DNA of 64,000 nucleotides from Ischnura elegans. Lineage: Eukaryota; Arthropoda; Insecta; Odonata; Coenagrionidae. Positions 34,528 through 46,800 of this stretch are shown here, piece by piece; positions within the stretch are counted from its first letter, which is position 1, and each line of letters starts with the position of its first letter. The notes under the pieces are model-generated. The model was not told where the DNA came from and made no database searches. It saw only the letters and a list, made by a program, of their open reading frames with translations. The stretch spans positions 88,894,566-88,958,565 of the forward strand of contig NC_060251.1 in NCBI RefSeq assembly GCF_921293095.1. Direction: 5' to 3'. The position numbers were made by a program, and so were the translations under genes.

Positions 34528-37500
34528 GTGAGCCAGTGGTACAGGCGTGGTAGCCTTTCCAGAAGATGTGCTTTCTTGCCGATACGATTTAGTACTATGA
34601 CTGTAATTATTCTGAAAGAAAAACTGTTGGTTGTGCAGGCAACTGATATGTAAATGTAGTATAGTGTTTTAATTATTGGGCGGAGTGCAAGGTTTTCTCT
34701 ACTCGAGACCTCTTGCTTCTTCGAAAAAACTGCGGACTGGCCAATGATGTATTTCTATATCTTCCTTTACTAATTCTTATCCATTTTATTACCATCCACT
34801 TAATATAAGGCGTAGGAAACTTTCATTTATCTTTTCGCTTTGATTTTACCGATTTGGAATGTCTACTTGGGCATAGGCCTCAAATGAAACTACACTTCAT
34901 GTCAGGAATACTTAAAGAAATAAATATTAATGAGTTGCTCCTATCAAAATATCGGCGGTTTCACTTATAAGGAGGGAATTAAGGTTAAGGGAAGTGTATT
35001 AATTTCGAATTTTTATTGGAGAAGCTGTCGATTCATCCATACTATCAATTTCTTTAGTTATTTGCTGCTAGAGCTCAATTGCTGTTCATGTGAAATTAAA
35101 TAATTTCGCCCGTAAAAATGTTTGCTCGTAGGTGTTATTGCACTTTAAATTGTTTGCATTGGAGTTATCGCGGTTTTTGCAAAACAAAATACTTCCTCTG
35201 GCATTGATTATTACAGTTTAAATGCGGTGTAATTATTCGTTTTTGTCCATACCAAGCAATTCATTCGCATGGTAACGTGAAACTCATAATTTAAATTAAT
35301 TATTTTGGTAATAAAGGGATTTTTCTTAGTAGTCATTTTGCACTGGTATATTTCTATGCCTCTTAGAATACGAACACAGTCGTAGCTTTCCTACTGTTTC
35401 AGCTGAAATCGTTCGTTGATATCTCCAATGTCACGGTTAAAATGCCCAATTTTCTTGATTTTTGCGTTGAAATCTTATAATGTTAGTCATCCTTTTTTTT
35501 CAAGCATGAATGATTTTAAACAGCAACATTATTTTATATTTCCTTTTTTAAAGTTGTCGTTTTTGGTGCGAATAATGGAAAATGTAATTCTATAACCTTA
35601 CGTGGCATTTGAATTAAACTTTTGTCATTTTTCATTAAATTCGTTTAAATTTATTCTTTGGATGTAGCCCTTGAGCTTTTTTCCTGGACCCCATCTACAG
35701 AGGTGACGAGTTATGTTTCATTATAATTATCTTTCGAATGAGTAGTGGCCGCTACAGGCCATATGACAAAGATTGGACTCACGCTATGATATATCAGAGT
35801 TTTAAAGCCCATAATGTAGCTATAAGGATCATAATCAAAAGAAAATCTAAGTTTAGTCACATTTTTGCTTACTACCATATTAGCTCCTTTTTTCATTCCT
35901 CTTCTCCTGGTGATGGATATTTATCTGGCGGGTCAGGCTTGAATTCGATGACTTGCCCTAGGGGATTCACTGAAATGTTGAAATAATGAAATAGAAAATA
36001 TTTACTGCAAGAAGTGACACCATGGTAGACTCAGCCAGTTTCTCGACAAAATGAAATTATAAATGCGTTATTCGTTCTTTGTAAACTCAGTATAGGAAAA
36101 AATGTCTTTTTTAGTCGGATAAGAATACAAACTCTCATTTAGCGTTTATTTCCATGCAATATGTGAACTTAAATTGATATTCTGTTAACAACGAGAATGG
36201 GCCAACTACGGGGAAGTAGTACATCTGTATTTGGAGAAAAATGTGGATTAGCCAGCGGTGAGTCTTTGCGAAATTGTGTTAGTGTTTGGTGTACTTCAAA
36301 TAGGTAATAAATAAATGGAATGGTGAACGAAAAGCCAATAATTAATACGAAAAGATGAAGATATGTCTCAGAATTAAATTTATTATCTCGTGAATTTTAC
36401 TCGTGATGAACTTCATTGACCCCCACTAGTTTTTCTTTATCGATATTCTTCAAAATTGTGTCCTAAAAGAGTTTAATTCCACGAAAATGGCTCTGCTATC
36501 AATTTTAATGGTTGGGAAACGTCCTAATTAAAAATACAATTGTCGAGTAGTCTGCAAGTTTTGCTTTTTAATATCCTTCCTTAATTAATGGCATCTATCA
36601 GTAGGTCGCCTATGTTTTCAAAACAATTGGAACAAAATTTTACAATCGAGTCTTTGTAATTGAGTCGATTCAATTAGTGTTATGAAATCTTCCTTGTGTA
36701 TTAGAGAAATCAGAGGAACTGAATGACTACTGTTTCCGTGTATCAAATGCATTTTTAAAATCTCTTTTGTCTTCGCTCATCATATCATCATTGGAATGCT
36801 ACCCTGAGATTAATTTCACCTTGCAATTCATTCAATTGACGTAAGTTTATTTTTTCATATCTCTATATGCCATCTCTTTGACGAGGAATTTGGAAGGGAA
36901 GTGGGTGTAGCGCTTGGTTTCTGATCAGAGGGTTCTGGATTCAAATCCCTAGTAAAGTCTTCAGACACCACCAAGCGAAAAATCTAGAAGTGAGATGTGG
37001 CCCAGGGAGAGAAACCGATTCCCCTACCATCAACATGTTAATGTTTCCACGCCTTTGACTCAGTCTGGGGTGAGCTCTGTCCTCACCTCGCCATACCAAA
37101 CTTCGGGTTGAATCAGTGAACAAGTTATCTTATCCTCGGTGGCGGTGGGGTAAAGTCCTCGCCTGCTAATCCTGGAGTTGCGTGTTCGATTCCCGCGTGA
37201 GTGAGTATTTCATAACTCAGAATATGGGTGTTTGTGAACTTCCACTTTTCCGGTACCTGGAAAACCTCTACATAGGTTGCGCCCTCTTTTGTTCCGAGGG
37301 AAAACGGGTATATTAAATGTTATTAACTATTCATTAGTTATCAATACAGAGTATAAAGTAATTGATTAATACTTAAGTTTGCTCATACCTTTCATCACAT
37401 GTTCCCTATAAATTATGATGCGAAGCCACTTTTGCTGATTCATGCTATAATCGAAACATCACAAAACAGTGTTTGGAATTCATAAGTAGTAGGCGTAGAA

Positions 37501-40500
37501 TCTCGCTGCGCAGTGGCCATATTCGCCCTCCTTCCTCCTACCCCAGCCCAGCAACGCCCTTTCCGCCCCCACCAACTCGTGTTCTGCCCCCGGACCAGTA
37601 ATTTTGGCCACTTTTACTGGAGGCCATCGTGCCTTCTTCTAAATGTTGGTAGTTACTGCACGTAATGGGTTGGTTCAACTATTTAATTTACTGTCTACAA
37701 ATGTGGGGGTTGAAAAATAAAACTACCAATATATTTTACGCTTTTCGATACTAATCGATCAATTCGCGACGAACAATTGACGGCCTTAAACCTTTTGCTT
37801 ATAAGTTGATGACGTCACTCATTTCGACCGTGTCACCACGTTTCTGGTACTCTTCTGCTTTAATTATGTGTTTCCCGTGCTTTTTTGTTTGAACTTGTGT
37901 GAGCTATTAAATCCCCAGAGGTTGTTTTTTTTCCTAAACGAGGGTATGAGCTTGATCTCAAATGACGTCATCAACTCATAAGAGTGGGCAGCAATTGTTG
38001 CCTGTTTTGCTGGAAATTTATGAGTGAACGAAGAAGGTTTTTTTATCTTCCTAACTTATATTTCCTTTCTCTTTATCGAGTTATTTTGATGAATTTCTTT
38101 TCGGGTGCGAGTGAATCGCCCCATAGCATCACTCTGTCAATTGAATGAGAGAGATATTAGTAATGGTGTGGGAGGCATTTGGTGGACCCGCAGTTATCCA
38201 GGAAACAGACTCCATGGGACCGATCAACGCTCCATGGTCCCAAGGCGGGTTGCGCTGGACGCCAGTCGGAAGAATTCCGAACCGGGGAAACTAAATAAAG
38301 AAATAATGCTAGTTGTTTCAGGCAGATTGGAGAGGATTCAGATAATTTTCATATATAAAGTCTTTGGAAATAGCGAAGCTTTTCAATTTTCAGGATATTT
38401 AAATTCCGAAGTTTCCTTTCCGGACTTCGAGATAGCGAGATTTGCCTTTTGTCACTGTTATTCCAACTGGCCATTTTTTATAGGAATCCCTTAATAATAT
38501 ATCAAATCTCAATCTCTCAGGTCACCATAAGAATATATACAAATATAATTAGAAGGTAAAAATATAGAGATAGAACACCAACGCATGACGGTGACCAAAG
38601 TCGTGCCACCGAAATGATATTATGACCGACAATGCGTGGAAAAATGTCACCAGGAACCACGGACTTCCTAATTTTCGGGCAGTTCCTCAAGCCATCGAGC
38701 CACTGGAATAACGTCTATAACCGGTGATTTCATCGGTATCTTTATGCAAATAATTCCTAACCAAAATTATAAATCGTGCAGGGGAATTCACGTCTTCCTA
38801 TTATCGCCAGCCTCGGTACAGCACGTAACGTAAATGGTTGCTTCACTGCCTCCGTTTATGTGGGGGAAGGAGACATGGTCGGTCGATAGACGTGAAGCAA
38901 TTCAGTGGACGAGTTACTTGTATCCGATCACGGCGCGCGTCTTTCTTCCTTTTCTCCGTAGTGTTGAGCCTTATATGGCGCAACTTCCTTCTCCGAGCGA
39001 TCTCTCGCGTGATCTCGTCGCTAACCTTGCCATCTTCCGACTCGGGATGTGGAGTGGTGACTACTATGTCGTCATCGAAGTGCTTCAAATGGTCGGCGAT
39101 TACTGACTTGAACGATCGTGATTACAATTAGTGTACATCGTTTTAGTCATTCCCATATGAGCGCAGCGAGAGATGCACTTATACTGCCGAACTTCTTTTG
39201 AGCATTTGATAATATTGTAATGCTGTATTCTTAAATATATAAACTGTTGAAATATCAAACAGCGAAAAACGGAACAGCTAAGAGCTACCAAATCATAGAA
39301 TCTCTGAATTTATGAACATTAAACCATAAACAGTGAACTCTGAAACATCTCTAAAATGTTGATATTGTTAATTTTTTGGTTAATTTACTACTGAACGTTT
39401 GTGATGTTTATTTTTAAATTTAGAAGTGATTTGTACATTTATATAAATGATTACTTGATATTTTATTTAAAATTGTCAACTAGGAGGGCTTAAAAATATA
39501 AGATACCCTTAATATGTGTAGAACTGCATCGTAAGCAATTAGCACAGGAGTGATCTGAAGGAGTCACTTTTTTCTCCTGTTAGCAAACTGCTTGCTCTCG
39601 CTCTAGAACGGACGTGATAAATATAGGGGAGGAGTAAATGTCTGCAAGGAATTGCAATATCAATGGAAAATGCGTAATTTTGAATGGGGGGCGGAAAGTC
39701 AAGGTAGATGCTCTAATGCTCAGTGCATGAACAAAACTGACTCAAACAAAAATTGACGCTTATGGTGAAAAGTGATCGGTTATCTGAATGCAATAGAGTT
39801 AAAATTTACATAATGATAAGTCACACATTCAAACAGGTTTTTTTCGAAAGTATATATTTTTTGTGAAATATTCTACCATTATTTGGCTACCTATTTATTT
39901 TGAATCACACAGTCATAGTGAAGCGTTCTTCGTGTGCCTATTTATAATTTTTGACCACGTGCATTGATTTCAAATCAGTAGAAATATGATATCTCATAAC
40001 TGAGTGAATCAAATGCATTGGTCATTTGCCATCTTGGGAGAATTGTGCTACATTAAAATGCATGAGAAATTAAACAACTGTGAATTTCTTCTTGATTGTC
40101 TTGATGAAGCCGCTTAGCTGTGGAACTTGTTGTACTTAATTTAACATTTTGTGTAAAAGTCCGAATACATACTCATGAATACAATTACCTTCCCCACGAA
40201 GTGAAGCCTGTTGTGGCTAAATATATATTGTATTAATGAAGTTGAATCTTTTGTTTGTATCGGAATTAATTGTTTATGAGAATAGTATTATTATGTAATT
40301 TATTTTTTGTTTTAATTGGTTCCCCCCAGAGCATAAAATAAACATTCATTCATTCGTTCAACAGCTTATCTTCGCCGCCGCGTTAGTGGCCGTGGCTTAC
40401 GCCGGCATCTTTGACGGCTACCACGCACCATATGCCGCTCCCTTCGCTTACCACCCGGCACCCGTCGTCAAAGCAGCCGCCGTTGACTACTACGTGAGTA

Positions 40501-43500
40501 TTATTATTATAGTATTCTACCGATTAAGGTAGGTTTCCATGGAGTACTAAAGAAGTGATCTGGGAGCCTCCCTTTCCTTCCATCACTGCCTTCTTCAATT
40601 CACAAGGCCTACTCCCTTTCATTCTATCTAAAACTCCTATTTCCTTCCTTCCCCCCCTCGTTTACCTATCATTCTACCCTCTAACACCGTTTTCAACATT
40701 CCCACCCCGCTAAGTACTCGCTCCATCCAAACCTGTCTCCTCCGTATCTCATCTAAAAGTTGCCTCTCCTCACCCACCACCCCCAGCACTTCGTCGTTCC
40801 TCCTCCTCTCTGTCAATTTCACCTTCTCCAACAGTACGTGAGTATACCTTGTAAATATTCAGTGCAATCATTCTCTAGCAGAAAGTTATAGTGCAGAAGA
40901 GTATGCCAGTTTTTAAGGAGAAAGAAGATGATAGAATTTTTAGATAGAATGAAAGGGGGTGGGCCCAATTGCGAATTGATGAGGGAACTCTATGTTGGTA
41001 AAGGAAATGGTAAGGTGGTAAACAGCTCCATTTAAATCTACCGTGTAAATGTTTTAGAAAATTTACCAATGATCAGAAATTTATCGCTCGAGCTATTATT
41101 TTCCCGACTTAGACTCAAAATATAATACGAAAAAAAAAGTTCATCAACGCTTCATACATGTAAAGCATTCCTTTGAAAAGCACACAAATTAGCAAAAATA
41201 ACAAATGTACTTGTAATAAAGGGAACCAATTTCTTTTAATTCCGATTAACTTATTCAGATAAATGTATCTAACGACTTGAATTTACGCAAAAAATTTCAT
41301 CAAGAGATAGAAAAGCGGGTTTGACAGTGCGGGTTACATTCTACAGAAGACATACGACGCGGGTGACATCCATAAATGTCAAAATTAAAAAAATATTTAT
41401 TTTTCAGCAAATATGAGAATAATAAGAATAAAATTATCATATTAAGCCTAAATGATGCAGAAATAACTCTATTGTACCAAAAAGACATTCCGCTACCAGC
41501 GAAGTTATCATATAACGGTACCGCATTGATAGGGTTAAGAAGTGAATCTATGAGGGCATTTGCTTGAGATTCATTTCTATGAAATTTTTGGGGGTTTTAT
41601 TCTCTAACCCTCGATTTTACTTTTCTCATTTCATAATTTTAACGTGACTGTTCTGAGTTCATTGAAATGCATCTTTTGTAGCTCTTGAAATGTGTAGGCA
41701 ATTCACCAAAATGAAATTCCCCGGCACTGAACTTGATGCAGGATTCCCAGAATTTTTCCACAAGCTTTATACCTTTGGTTTAGAACTCTTGAGTGGATAA
41801 ATTAGCTTAAGCTTTTTAACTTCAACATGGACCGCTTCACTCTGCTTCCCTTATATACAATAAATTGCCCCAATCAATTAAGTTAATTATATTTCCCCAC
41901 ACATTCAAATGTCAATTAAAGAAAATGTTGCTCAATAAAGTTTACTACTGTGTTAATGAATACTTTTGTGACCAACTCTAATGCTATGATTAGAGTATCT
42001 TGAAATATAATATGTGTCTATATTGTGTAAAGTGTATATTTTTATGTTTTCATGACCATGTTCTATTTCAAATTTCCTTGCCCAACGGAACAATAAATAA
42101 ATAATAATAATAATAACTTGTGTTGCTTCCAACTATTCCGCGGTTATCCATAAAATACAAAAATAATTTTTTCTGCACTTTGAGGTTCTGGCCGTTAAAG
42201 AATGCTACAAATGGGAGTAGCTCGACCGGAAATTATTCCTTTTTACGAACTCGAAATTATATGCTACCCGCGTTCAACGGGAGAAGCACAGGTTGCATAC
42301 AACGAATAATCCCCCGGTTGTTACCGCGATAAACGAAATATTACACATTCGCTGAGGCAATATTACGTACAACTGAAAATACTTTTAAAAAAATATTGGT
42401 TTTCTTTTTGTTTATCCGCTTCCTGAATCCGACAGTGATACTCAAAACGCGTCAACCTCAGTTTTAGCGCAAATCATATGCTTTTGCATTGTAAATATCA
42501 CATATCTTTCTTATACCAATGACCTATGAAGCCCAGAGTTTATTGATATCATTTAGTTACACTTATAAAAGGCATGACGGGCGTTTTTCACCAAAGTAAA
42601 TGTGTTCATTCGACGTTTTTCAACAAGATTTCACTAAAAACATGAAACAAACTGTTTGGAGTGTTTGCAGAATATTTTATTTTGTTTAAATATTGCAATT
42701 CCACTAATTTGAAGTGTGATCGATAAGTGGAAGAAATTTTAGTTTGGCAATTGCTATGAAGAAATAAGATATTATTGTAAACACCACTGGTAAATATAAA
42801 AGTATCACATTTAAACCCTTCCTCTTCAATTTATTTTCTGAAATCTTGCTCCAAATCTCTGTTTACTTTTTCTGTGGTTCTTTTTATATGGCATGGTAAT
42901 TTATGAAATGATATTTTGTAGTTTGTAATCTACGTAGGACAATGAAATAAAAAAGTGAGAAATAAAAAGGAAAAAACACTGAGAACACAGGTATCGCTAG
43001 TCGTACATAAACGTTTTATTCCTTTCAATTCAATGGCGTAGCCAGAGGGGGTGTCCGGGGGGTCCGGACCCCCCTGCCCAGCCTCCCCCTCCCCCCGAAG
43101 TATAAAAACTCAATTATTTCTCTTCATAAAATAAAACAAAGTATTGAAATATCATGAATTTACGAAATATTTCTTCAACAAATTAAGTTTTTTCGATCAT
43201 GAAAAGTGTTAAAATTAGTTTAAAAACCCTCTGCTTTGTACCCAGTTTTTCAAAAATTTCCAACCCCCCTGGTTTTGGACCCCCCCCCCCCCCCGAACGA
43301 AATTTCTGGCTACACTACTCTTGTAATGCATCATATTTCATGGAATATGAGCTCTTTATGTACATCATGGATGTTTTAAAACTATTAAACTTTCAAAATA
43401 TTTATATTGTTCCCCTAAATAGCGATAAAATTTTGAAAACCCAAAGACGAACTAAATTCGCCATTGCGCGATTTGGCATCAGAAGTCCATGACGAACTGG

Positions 43501-43840
43501 GCTCGTCACTTAAGCGCAAGGGATTAATAAATACACATTTCATTTCTCATAGGCTCGCCCTCACTATAACTACGACTACGGCGTGAACGACCCCCACACC
43601 GGAGACCGCAAGTCCGCCTGGGAGAGCCGTGACGGTGACGTGGTGAAGGGACAGTACAGCCTGGTGGAGCCCGACGGCAGCGTGCGAACCGTCGACTACC
43701 ACGCCGACCCTCACAACGGCTTCAACGCCGTGGTGCACAAGAGCGGACCCACGGTGCACGCCGCACCCGTCATCAAGGCGGCTGTGCCCGCCATCGCATA
43801 CCCCAAGTACGGAGGATTCTACGGAGGCCACCACTTCTGA
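34510..43840 (+). CDS. RR-2 cuticle protein, three coding exons
   Basis: This gene encodes a secreted structural protein that binds chitin in hard cuticle. Coding exons are 34510-34527, 40365-40493 and 43553-43840, each bounded by GT-AG sites; all junctions are phase 0 and the product is 144 residues. Exon 1 gives only MALTFQ, and exon 2 completes a signal peptide ([14 protein letters not shown]) followed by an Ala/Pro/Tyr-rich stretch. Exon 3 carries the extended Rebers-Riddiford domain, with the RR-2 hallmarks [29 protein letters not shown] and [10 protein letters not shown], then an AAPV-type tail ending [10 protein letters not shown] very short first exon that splits the signal peptide is the usual arrangement in insect cuticle genes. 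Intron 1 is 5.8 kb and intron 2 is 3.1 kb; both are full of mobile elements. The start is fixed by the TATA box upstream and the in-frame splice. The RR-2 assignment is firm; no orthologue name is proposed. Confidence 0.93.
34660..36890. other. Cuticle intron 1, 5' part
   Basis: AT-rich, low in repeats and without supported genes. It is the quietest part of the intron and the likeliest place for intronic regulatory sequence, though no site is identified. Confidence 0.4.
36897..37130 (+). mobile_element. tRNA-derived SINE, family 1
   Basis: A-box-like GGGTGTAGCGCTTGGTTTC and B box GGATTCAAATCCC are followed by AGTAAAGTCTTCAGACACC and TGAGCTCTGTCCTCACCTCG, then CTTCGGGTTGAATC. It shares head spacing and tail with 2638-2820 and lies in cuticle intron 1. 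Confidence 0.7.
37135..37330 (+). mobile_element. tRNA-derived SINE, family 2
   Basis: A good tRNA-like head, GGTGGCGGTGGGGTAAAGTC then CTCGCCTGCTAATCCTGG and GTGTTCGATTCCCGCG, is followed by an unrelated body (TTTTCCGGTACCTGGAAAAC) and an AT-rich end. It directly abuts the family 1 copy. The head lacks a full acceptor stem, so it is not a working tRNA gene. Confidence 0.75.
37796..37983. repeat. Inverted repeat with TGACGTCA arms
   Basis: CTTATAAGTTGATGACGTCA at about 37798 is mirrored by TGACGTCATCAACTCATAAG at about 37963. The roughly 120-bp spacer is AT-rich. It may be a small MITE inside cuticle intron 1; no target repeat was found. Confidence 0.5.
38090..40140. other. Cuticle intron 1, middle part
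   Basis: ORFs at 38105-38494 and 38834-39131 (several frames and the opposite strand) show no motif or splice context. The 38780-39120 patch is somewhat GC-richer. I see no gene. Confidence 0.35.
40150..40354 (+). mobile_element. Retroelement 3' tail before cuticle exon 2
   Basis: The sequence ends CATAAAATAAACATTCATTCATTC, a simple-repeat tail typical of non-LTR elements, ten bases before the exon 2 acceptor boundary. Its upstream limit is uncertain. The short repeats continue as GTTCAACAG at the splice site. Confidence 0.45.
40365..40493 (+). CDS. Cuticle protein exon 2 (signal peptide core)
   Basis: The exon has 43 codons between an ACAG acceptor and a GTGAGT donor. It encodes the hydrophobic signal core, the cleavage region around VAYAG, and a [16 protein letters not shown]-type low-complexity stretch. 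A retroelement tail with ATTC repeats lies directly upstream of the acceptor. A LINE fragment begins eight bases after the donor GT and has duplicated the donor at 40838. Confidence 0.92.
40502..40834 (-). mobile_element. LINE family A fragment inserted at the cuticle exon 2 donor
   Basis: This is a 333-bp 5'-truncated copy with an 11-bp target duplication TACGTGAGTAT at 40491-40501 and 40835-40845. The duplicated sequence contains the last codon of exon 2 and the splice donor itself. On the minus strand it encodes [20 protein letters not shown] and the downstream tail, ending in an ATAATAATAA tail next to the exon. Confidence 0.9.
40905..41050 (+). mobile_element. LINE family A tail fragment
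   Basis: The plus strand reads [20 protein letters not shown], matching the [15 protein letters not shown] tail of the family. It lies just beyond the inverted copy at 40502-40834 and is probably an independent relic. Confidence 0.55.
42060..42118 (+). mobile_element. Retroelement 3' tail with ATA repeats
   Basis: TTGCCCAACGGAACAATAAA leads into ATAATAATAATAATAAC, like the LINE end seen inverted at 33340. Only the last part is recognisable. Located in cuticle intron 2. Confidence 0.4.
42815..43523 (+). mobile_element. TTAA-flanked (piggyBac-like) MITE, copy 1
   Basis: Between TTAA at 42811-42814 and 43524-43527. Ends are ACCCTTCCTCTTC and AGCGCAAGGGA, and the interior is homologous to 50149-50568 inverted. 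It was interrupted by the hAT MITE at 43030-43319. It ends 29 bases before cuticle exon 3, so the intron's 3' splice region abuts it. Confidence 0.78.
43030..43319. mobile_element. hAT-type MITE inside the TTAA MITE
   Basis: Ends TCAATGGCGTAGCCAGA and, inverted, AGTAGTGTAGCCAGA enclose long G and C runs. Comparison with the uninterrupted copy at 50149-50568 places the insertion between CTTTCAAT and CTTGTAAT, an 8-bp target repeat with two mismatches. Confidence 0.75.
43553..43840 (+). CDS. Cuticle protein exon 3 (RR-2 chitin-binding domain)
   Basis: The exon has 95 codons plus TGA, entered from a TTTCTCATAG acceptor. It is far more GC-rich than its surroundings, mostly through C or G at third positions, which fits a highly expressed cuticle gene. 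It holds the whole RR-2 domain (about residues 1-65 of the exon) and the C-terminal AAPV/GGFYGG tail. Confidence 0.96.
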   Translation, partial: ARPHYNYDYGVNDPHTGDRKSAWESRDGDVVKGQYSLVEPDGSVRTVDYHADPHNGFNAVVHKSGPTVHAAPVIKAAVPAIAYPKYGGFYGGHHF

Positions 43841-46800
43841 GCGAGATCCACGCCAGCTTGAACGGAGTCGACGACCTGACTATTTCCGCTGCGTCTAGCG
43901 AAACACAAGTGTTCACTCAAGGAAATACATATATGAAATAGGTATCCGCATCCTGGAGATCACCGGTGAGGTGATTATGTCAGGGAAAAGAAGTTATTAT
44001 TTTATAATTTCCAAGCACCGAAAATGGGAGTTTATTTTGCTTGTTGTGGGTCTTTGGAAAAGACTTTTTAAACCAATGTGGAGTCCACAATAGTGAAAGA
44101 ATTAGTTTTGAAGCAGCCTCGAGCTAAGTGGAGGCAGTGTTGAAGCTGTCTTCAAACTACGTAGAAAGTGTGTAGAAAATATATTACATTGAATTATTTT
44201 TTAACGTTGACATTTGAATTTTTAAGGAAAAACTCTCTTTATACTTCTTCATAAATAAGTTTAAAAGGAGATCAAGGTAACTTCATTACGCTGAAATAAG
44301 GAATTTTCAAGAAGCTCATTTGAGAGAATACAAGACAGATTTCAAGACAGTTCAAATAAACCCCTCGTTCAATTATTGGAAACGGATAAATTCGACTCAG
44401 TTCAAACTATTTCGTTACAGACGACTGAAACCATTTGACTGCTCTTTCAACCCGGATTTCAAACAGTTTCAACACAACTCCTTTTGCGTGGGCGCTTTGA
44501 ACGGAAAATACCTATAGCAATTGTGGAGAGCAAATATGCATTACTCACTAGATACGTCCACAAAAACTCTTCCTGCCGTCAAATTCCATCTCAATTATTT
44601 CATTATCTATTTTGGTGATATGTTTCCTTTTAAATATTCATCCAACGAGGCTAATATCGCCGACTTAATATAATTTCTTAACGCTCTATTCTGTGACCGA
44701 CAGCTAAGACGTATGATTAGCTCATTTCAATTACTCGGATAAGACCAGTTATACAAATAGCTGTACGTACTACAATTTCTACTTGGAAATATTACCGTGA
44801 GTGGACACAAAATACAAAATTTGTAATATCTTCCTGGAAATATCATTTTCCTTTAATTTTCTGCCCACTCTGAACTCAAAGAGCCCACACAGAATTTTTT
44901 TTTATTCGCAGTCCTTCATTTCACTTGCAGCATACTAGCTTAAGTTTCCGCTGAAATACTATGTCTATGTGCTACTTCACGAAGACCCACACAAAACAAT
45001 TCATATGCGTATCATTTATTTTGTCAGTTTTTATGTTTAAGCATTACCAATTAATGACGCAATTTTTTAATTTATGGGATAAAACAAGAGGTGCTAAGTC
45101 AGTTATACGGTTGCAATTATGTATATATATTTACCGATATCTGAGATTTTTTAAGATAAAAGTTGAGATATCATTGAGGTATACCGAGATGAATATTTGT
45201 GTTTCTGCCAAGTTTGGACTCAGTGACTATTTCTATCAAATGTTAATGTTTTCTACTCCTCTGAGTTCTCTTCCCATTACTCATCAGGGCCTATTCGAGT
45301 TATTTCCGTTACCCCATCAATTTATCCCGGCGTCAATAGAACGCAGTCAGAAATGTACAATGAAGTTTATTTTAAGGACTTAAATGCTTAATTTTGTATG
45401 TTAACTTCCAGTTATTGATTTATCGTGGCAATGATGCCCGATTGTCACTCATATCTAAGCTAAGCAAATCTTTTTTTTTTTAAATCCTCTTGCCTTGTCT
45501 TCATCTTCTAGTCTATTGTTTGAATATTTCATGTTAGAGTTCAGGTAAATCCCCTTCCTAGCCAACAGTATTCTTCCCTCACTCTGTTGTATTTCTTTGT
45601 ATATTTTGTATATTAATTACTGGAAATCATCCAGTGTATATAACAGAATTCCAACAGATCCCCGACAACACAAGAAACGCCTTTCGCTTTGAACTGAATG
45701 TGAGAGGCGCACAGGATTTGTGGCGTCATCATGTGAAACAAATATTTCCGTTGTAAATGTGTCTTTGTATCATAGTACCATTCATTTTTCATGTGATATT
45801 TTTTTCTTGATTAATAAACACACTCACTTGACAACATTCCTCATTGTACGGTTTATTGATTCTCTCAGTACTCTGAATACAAATTATTGTAACCCTAGGA
45901 TTGGTATACTTCAAAACTCCATTTTCTCCTACCCCATCTTTTGTTTCCCAGTCATACTTTTAATCTATATCCCTCTTCACTGTCACTCAGCACTTATTAT
46001 TTTCTTCGGGAGACTTTCCTTTTGCTTTTTTCCACCAGTTCATTCCCTTCTTCATTTCGGTATCTCCCAACTTGGGTAATGGGTAATTCACAATCCTGTT
46101 CTTTGGCATATCTCATAGTAAACTTTCTCCGGATGATATATTTTAGGGCTTCACGTAGGATTGCTTGCTTTCATTCCTCTCTGCTACTACATCGTGTCAT
46201 TAGGTCCATGTCGGCTGACGCTTCCCTCGAGTTCCATTGAGGATGCTTGCTTCTCCTACCATTGGCGCAGCTAGGAATTAAGGCCAGGGGGGGTTTCAGG
46301 CACAACTAATACTAGGGGGCTTTGGGTATTGCATACCCGCCAGGGTAAGCGAGAAGTGGGGAGGCCTTCCGCCGGAAAAAATTAAGATAAATGGTTCAAA
46401 ATGGTGATTTTTACGGTCTTCTGAGGGATATTTTATTAGTCCTCACACTATTCTGTAAGGAATATTTATTATTAATAAATTTCTGTGAGCTCTGGGGGGG
46501 GGGGGCGGGGTTTATCCCCCAAAACCCCCCCCTCGCTGCGCCACTATCTCCTACTATTAATTCTTTAAGATCGAAGATCTGACATGATGAGAAACGACCA
46601 TTCATACTGAAGAATTCTCCTTTGATCTTAAAGATCATCAACCAGTAATAAAACTAAGAAGCTTCTATTCTCTTCTGCTATTTTTTATTTCATAAATACT
46701 GTATGCATTCTCGGCAGGAACCGTAGGACCGTTTCACATTAATAAAACGTCGGAATCGGCTTCTGAGATTTATTGAAACATGCAGGGTGGGATAACTCGT

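Noticed and set aside
37138-37204. tRNA gene
   Set aside because: A and B boxes are good, but no acceptor stem closes and a SINE body follows.
38105-38494. 129-codon ORF in cuticle intron 1
   Set aside because: No motif, no promoter or splice context, and a composition that does not look coding.
38834-39131. Three open frames in the same 300 bp
   Set aside because: Mutually exclusive frames on both strands indicate chance.
43547-43834. 95-codon minus ORF opposite cuticle exon 3
   Set aside because: It is the antisense shadow of a GC-rich RR-2 exon.
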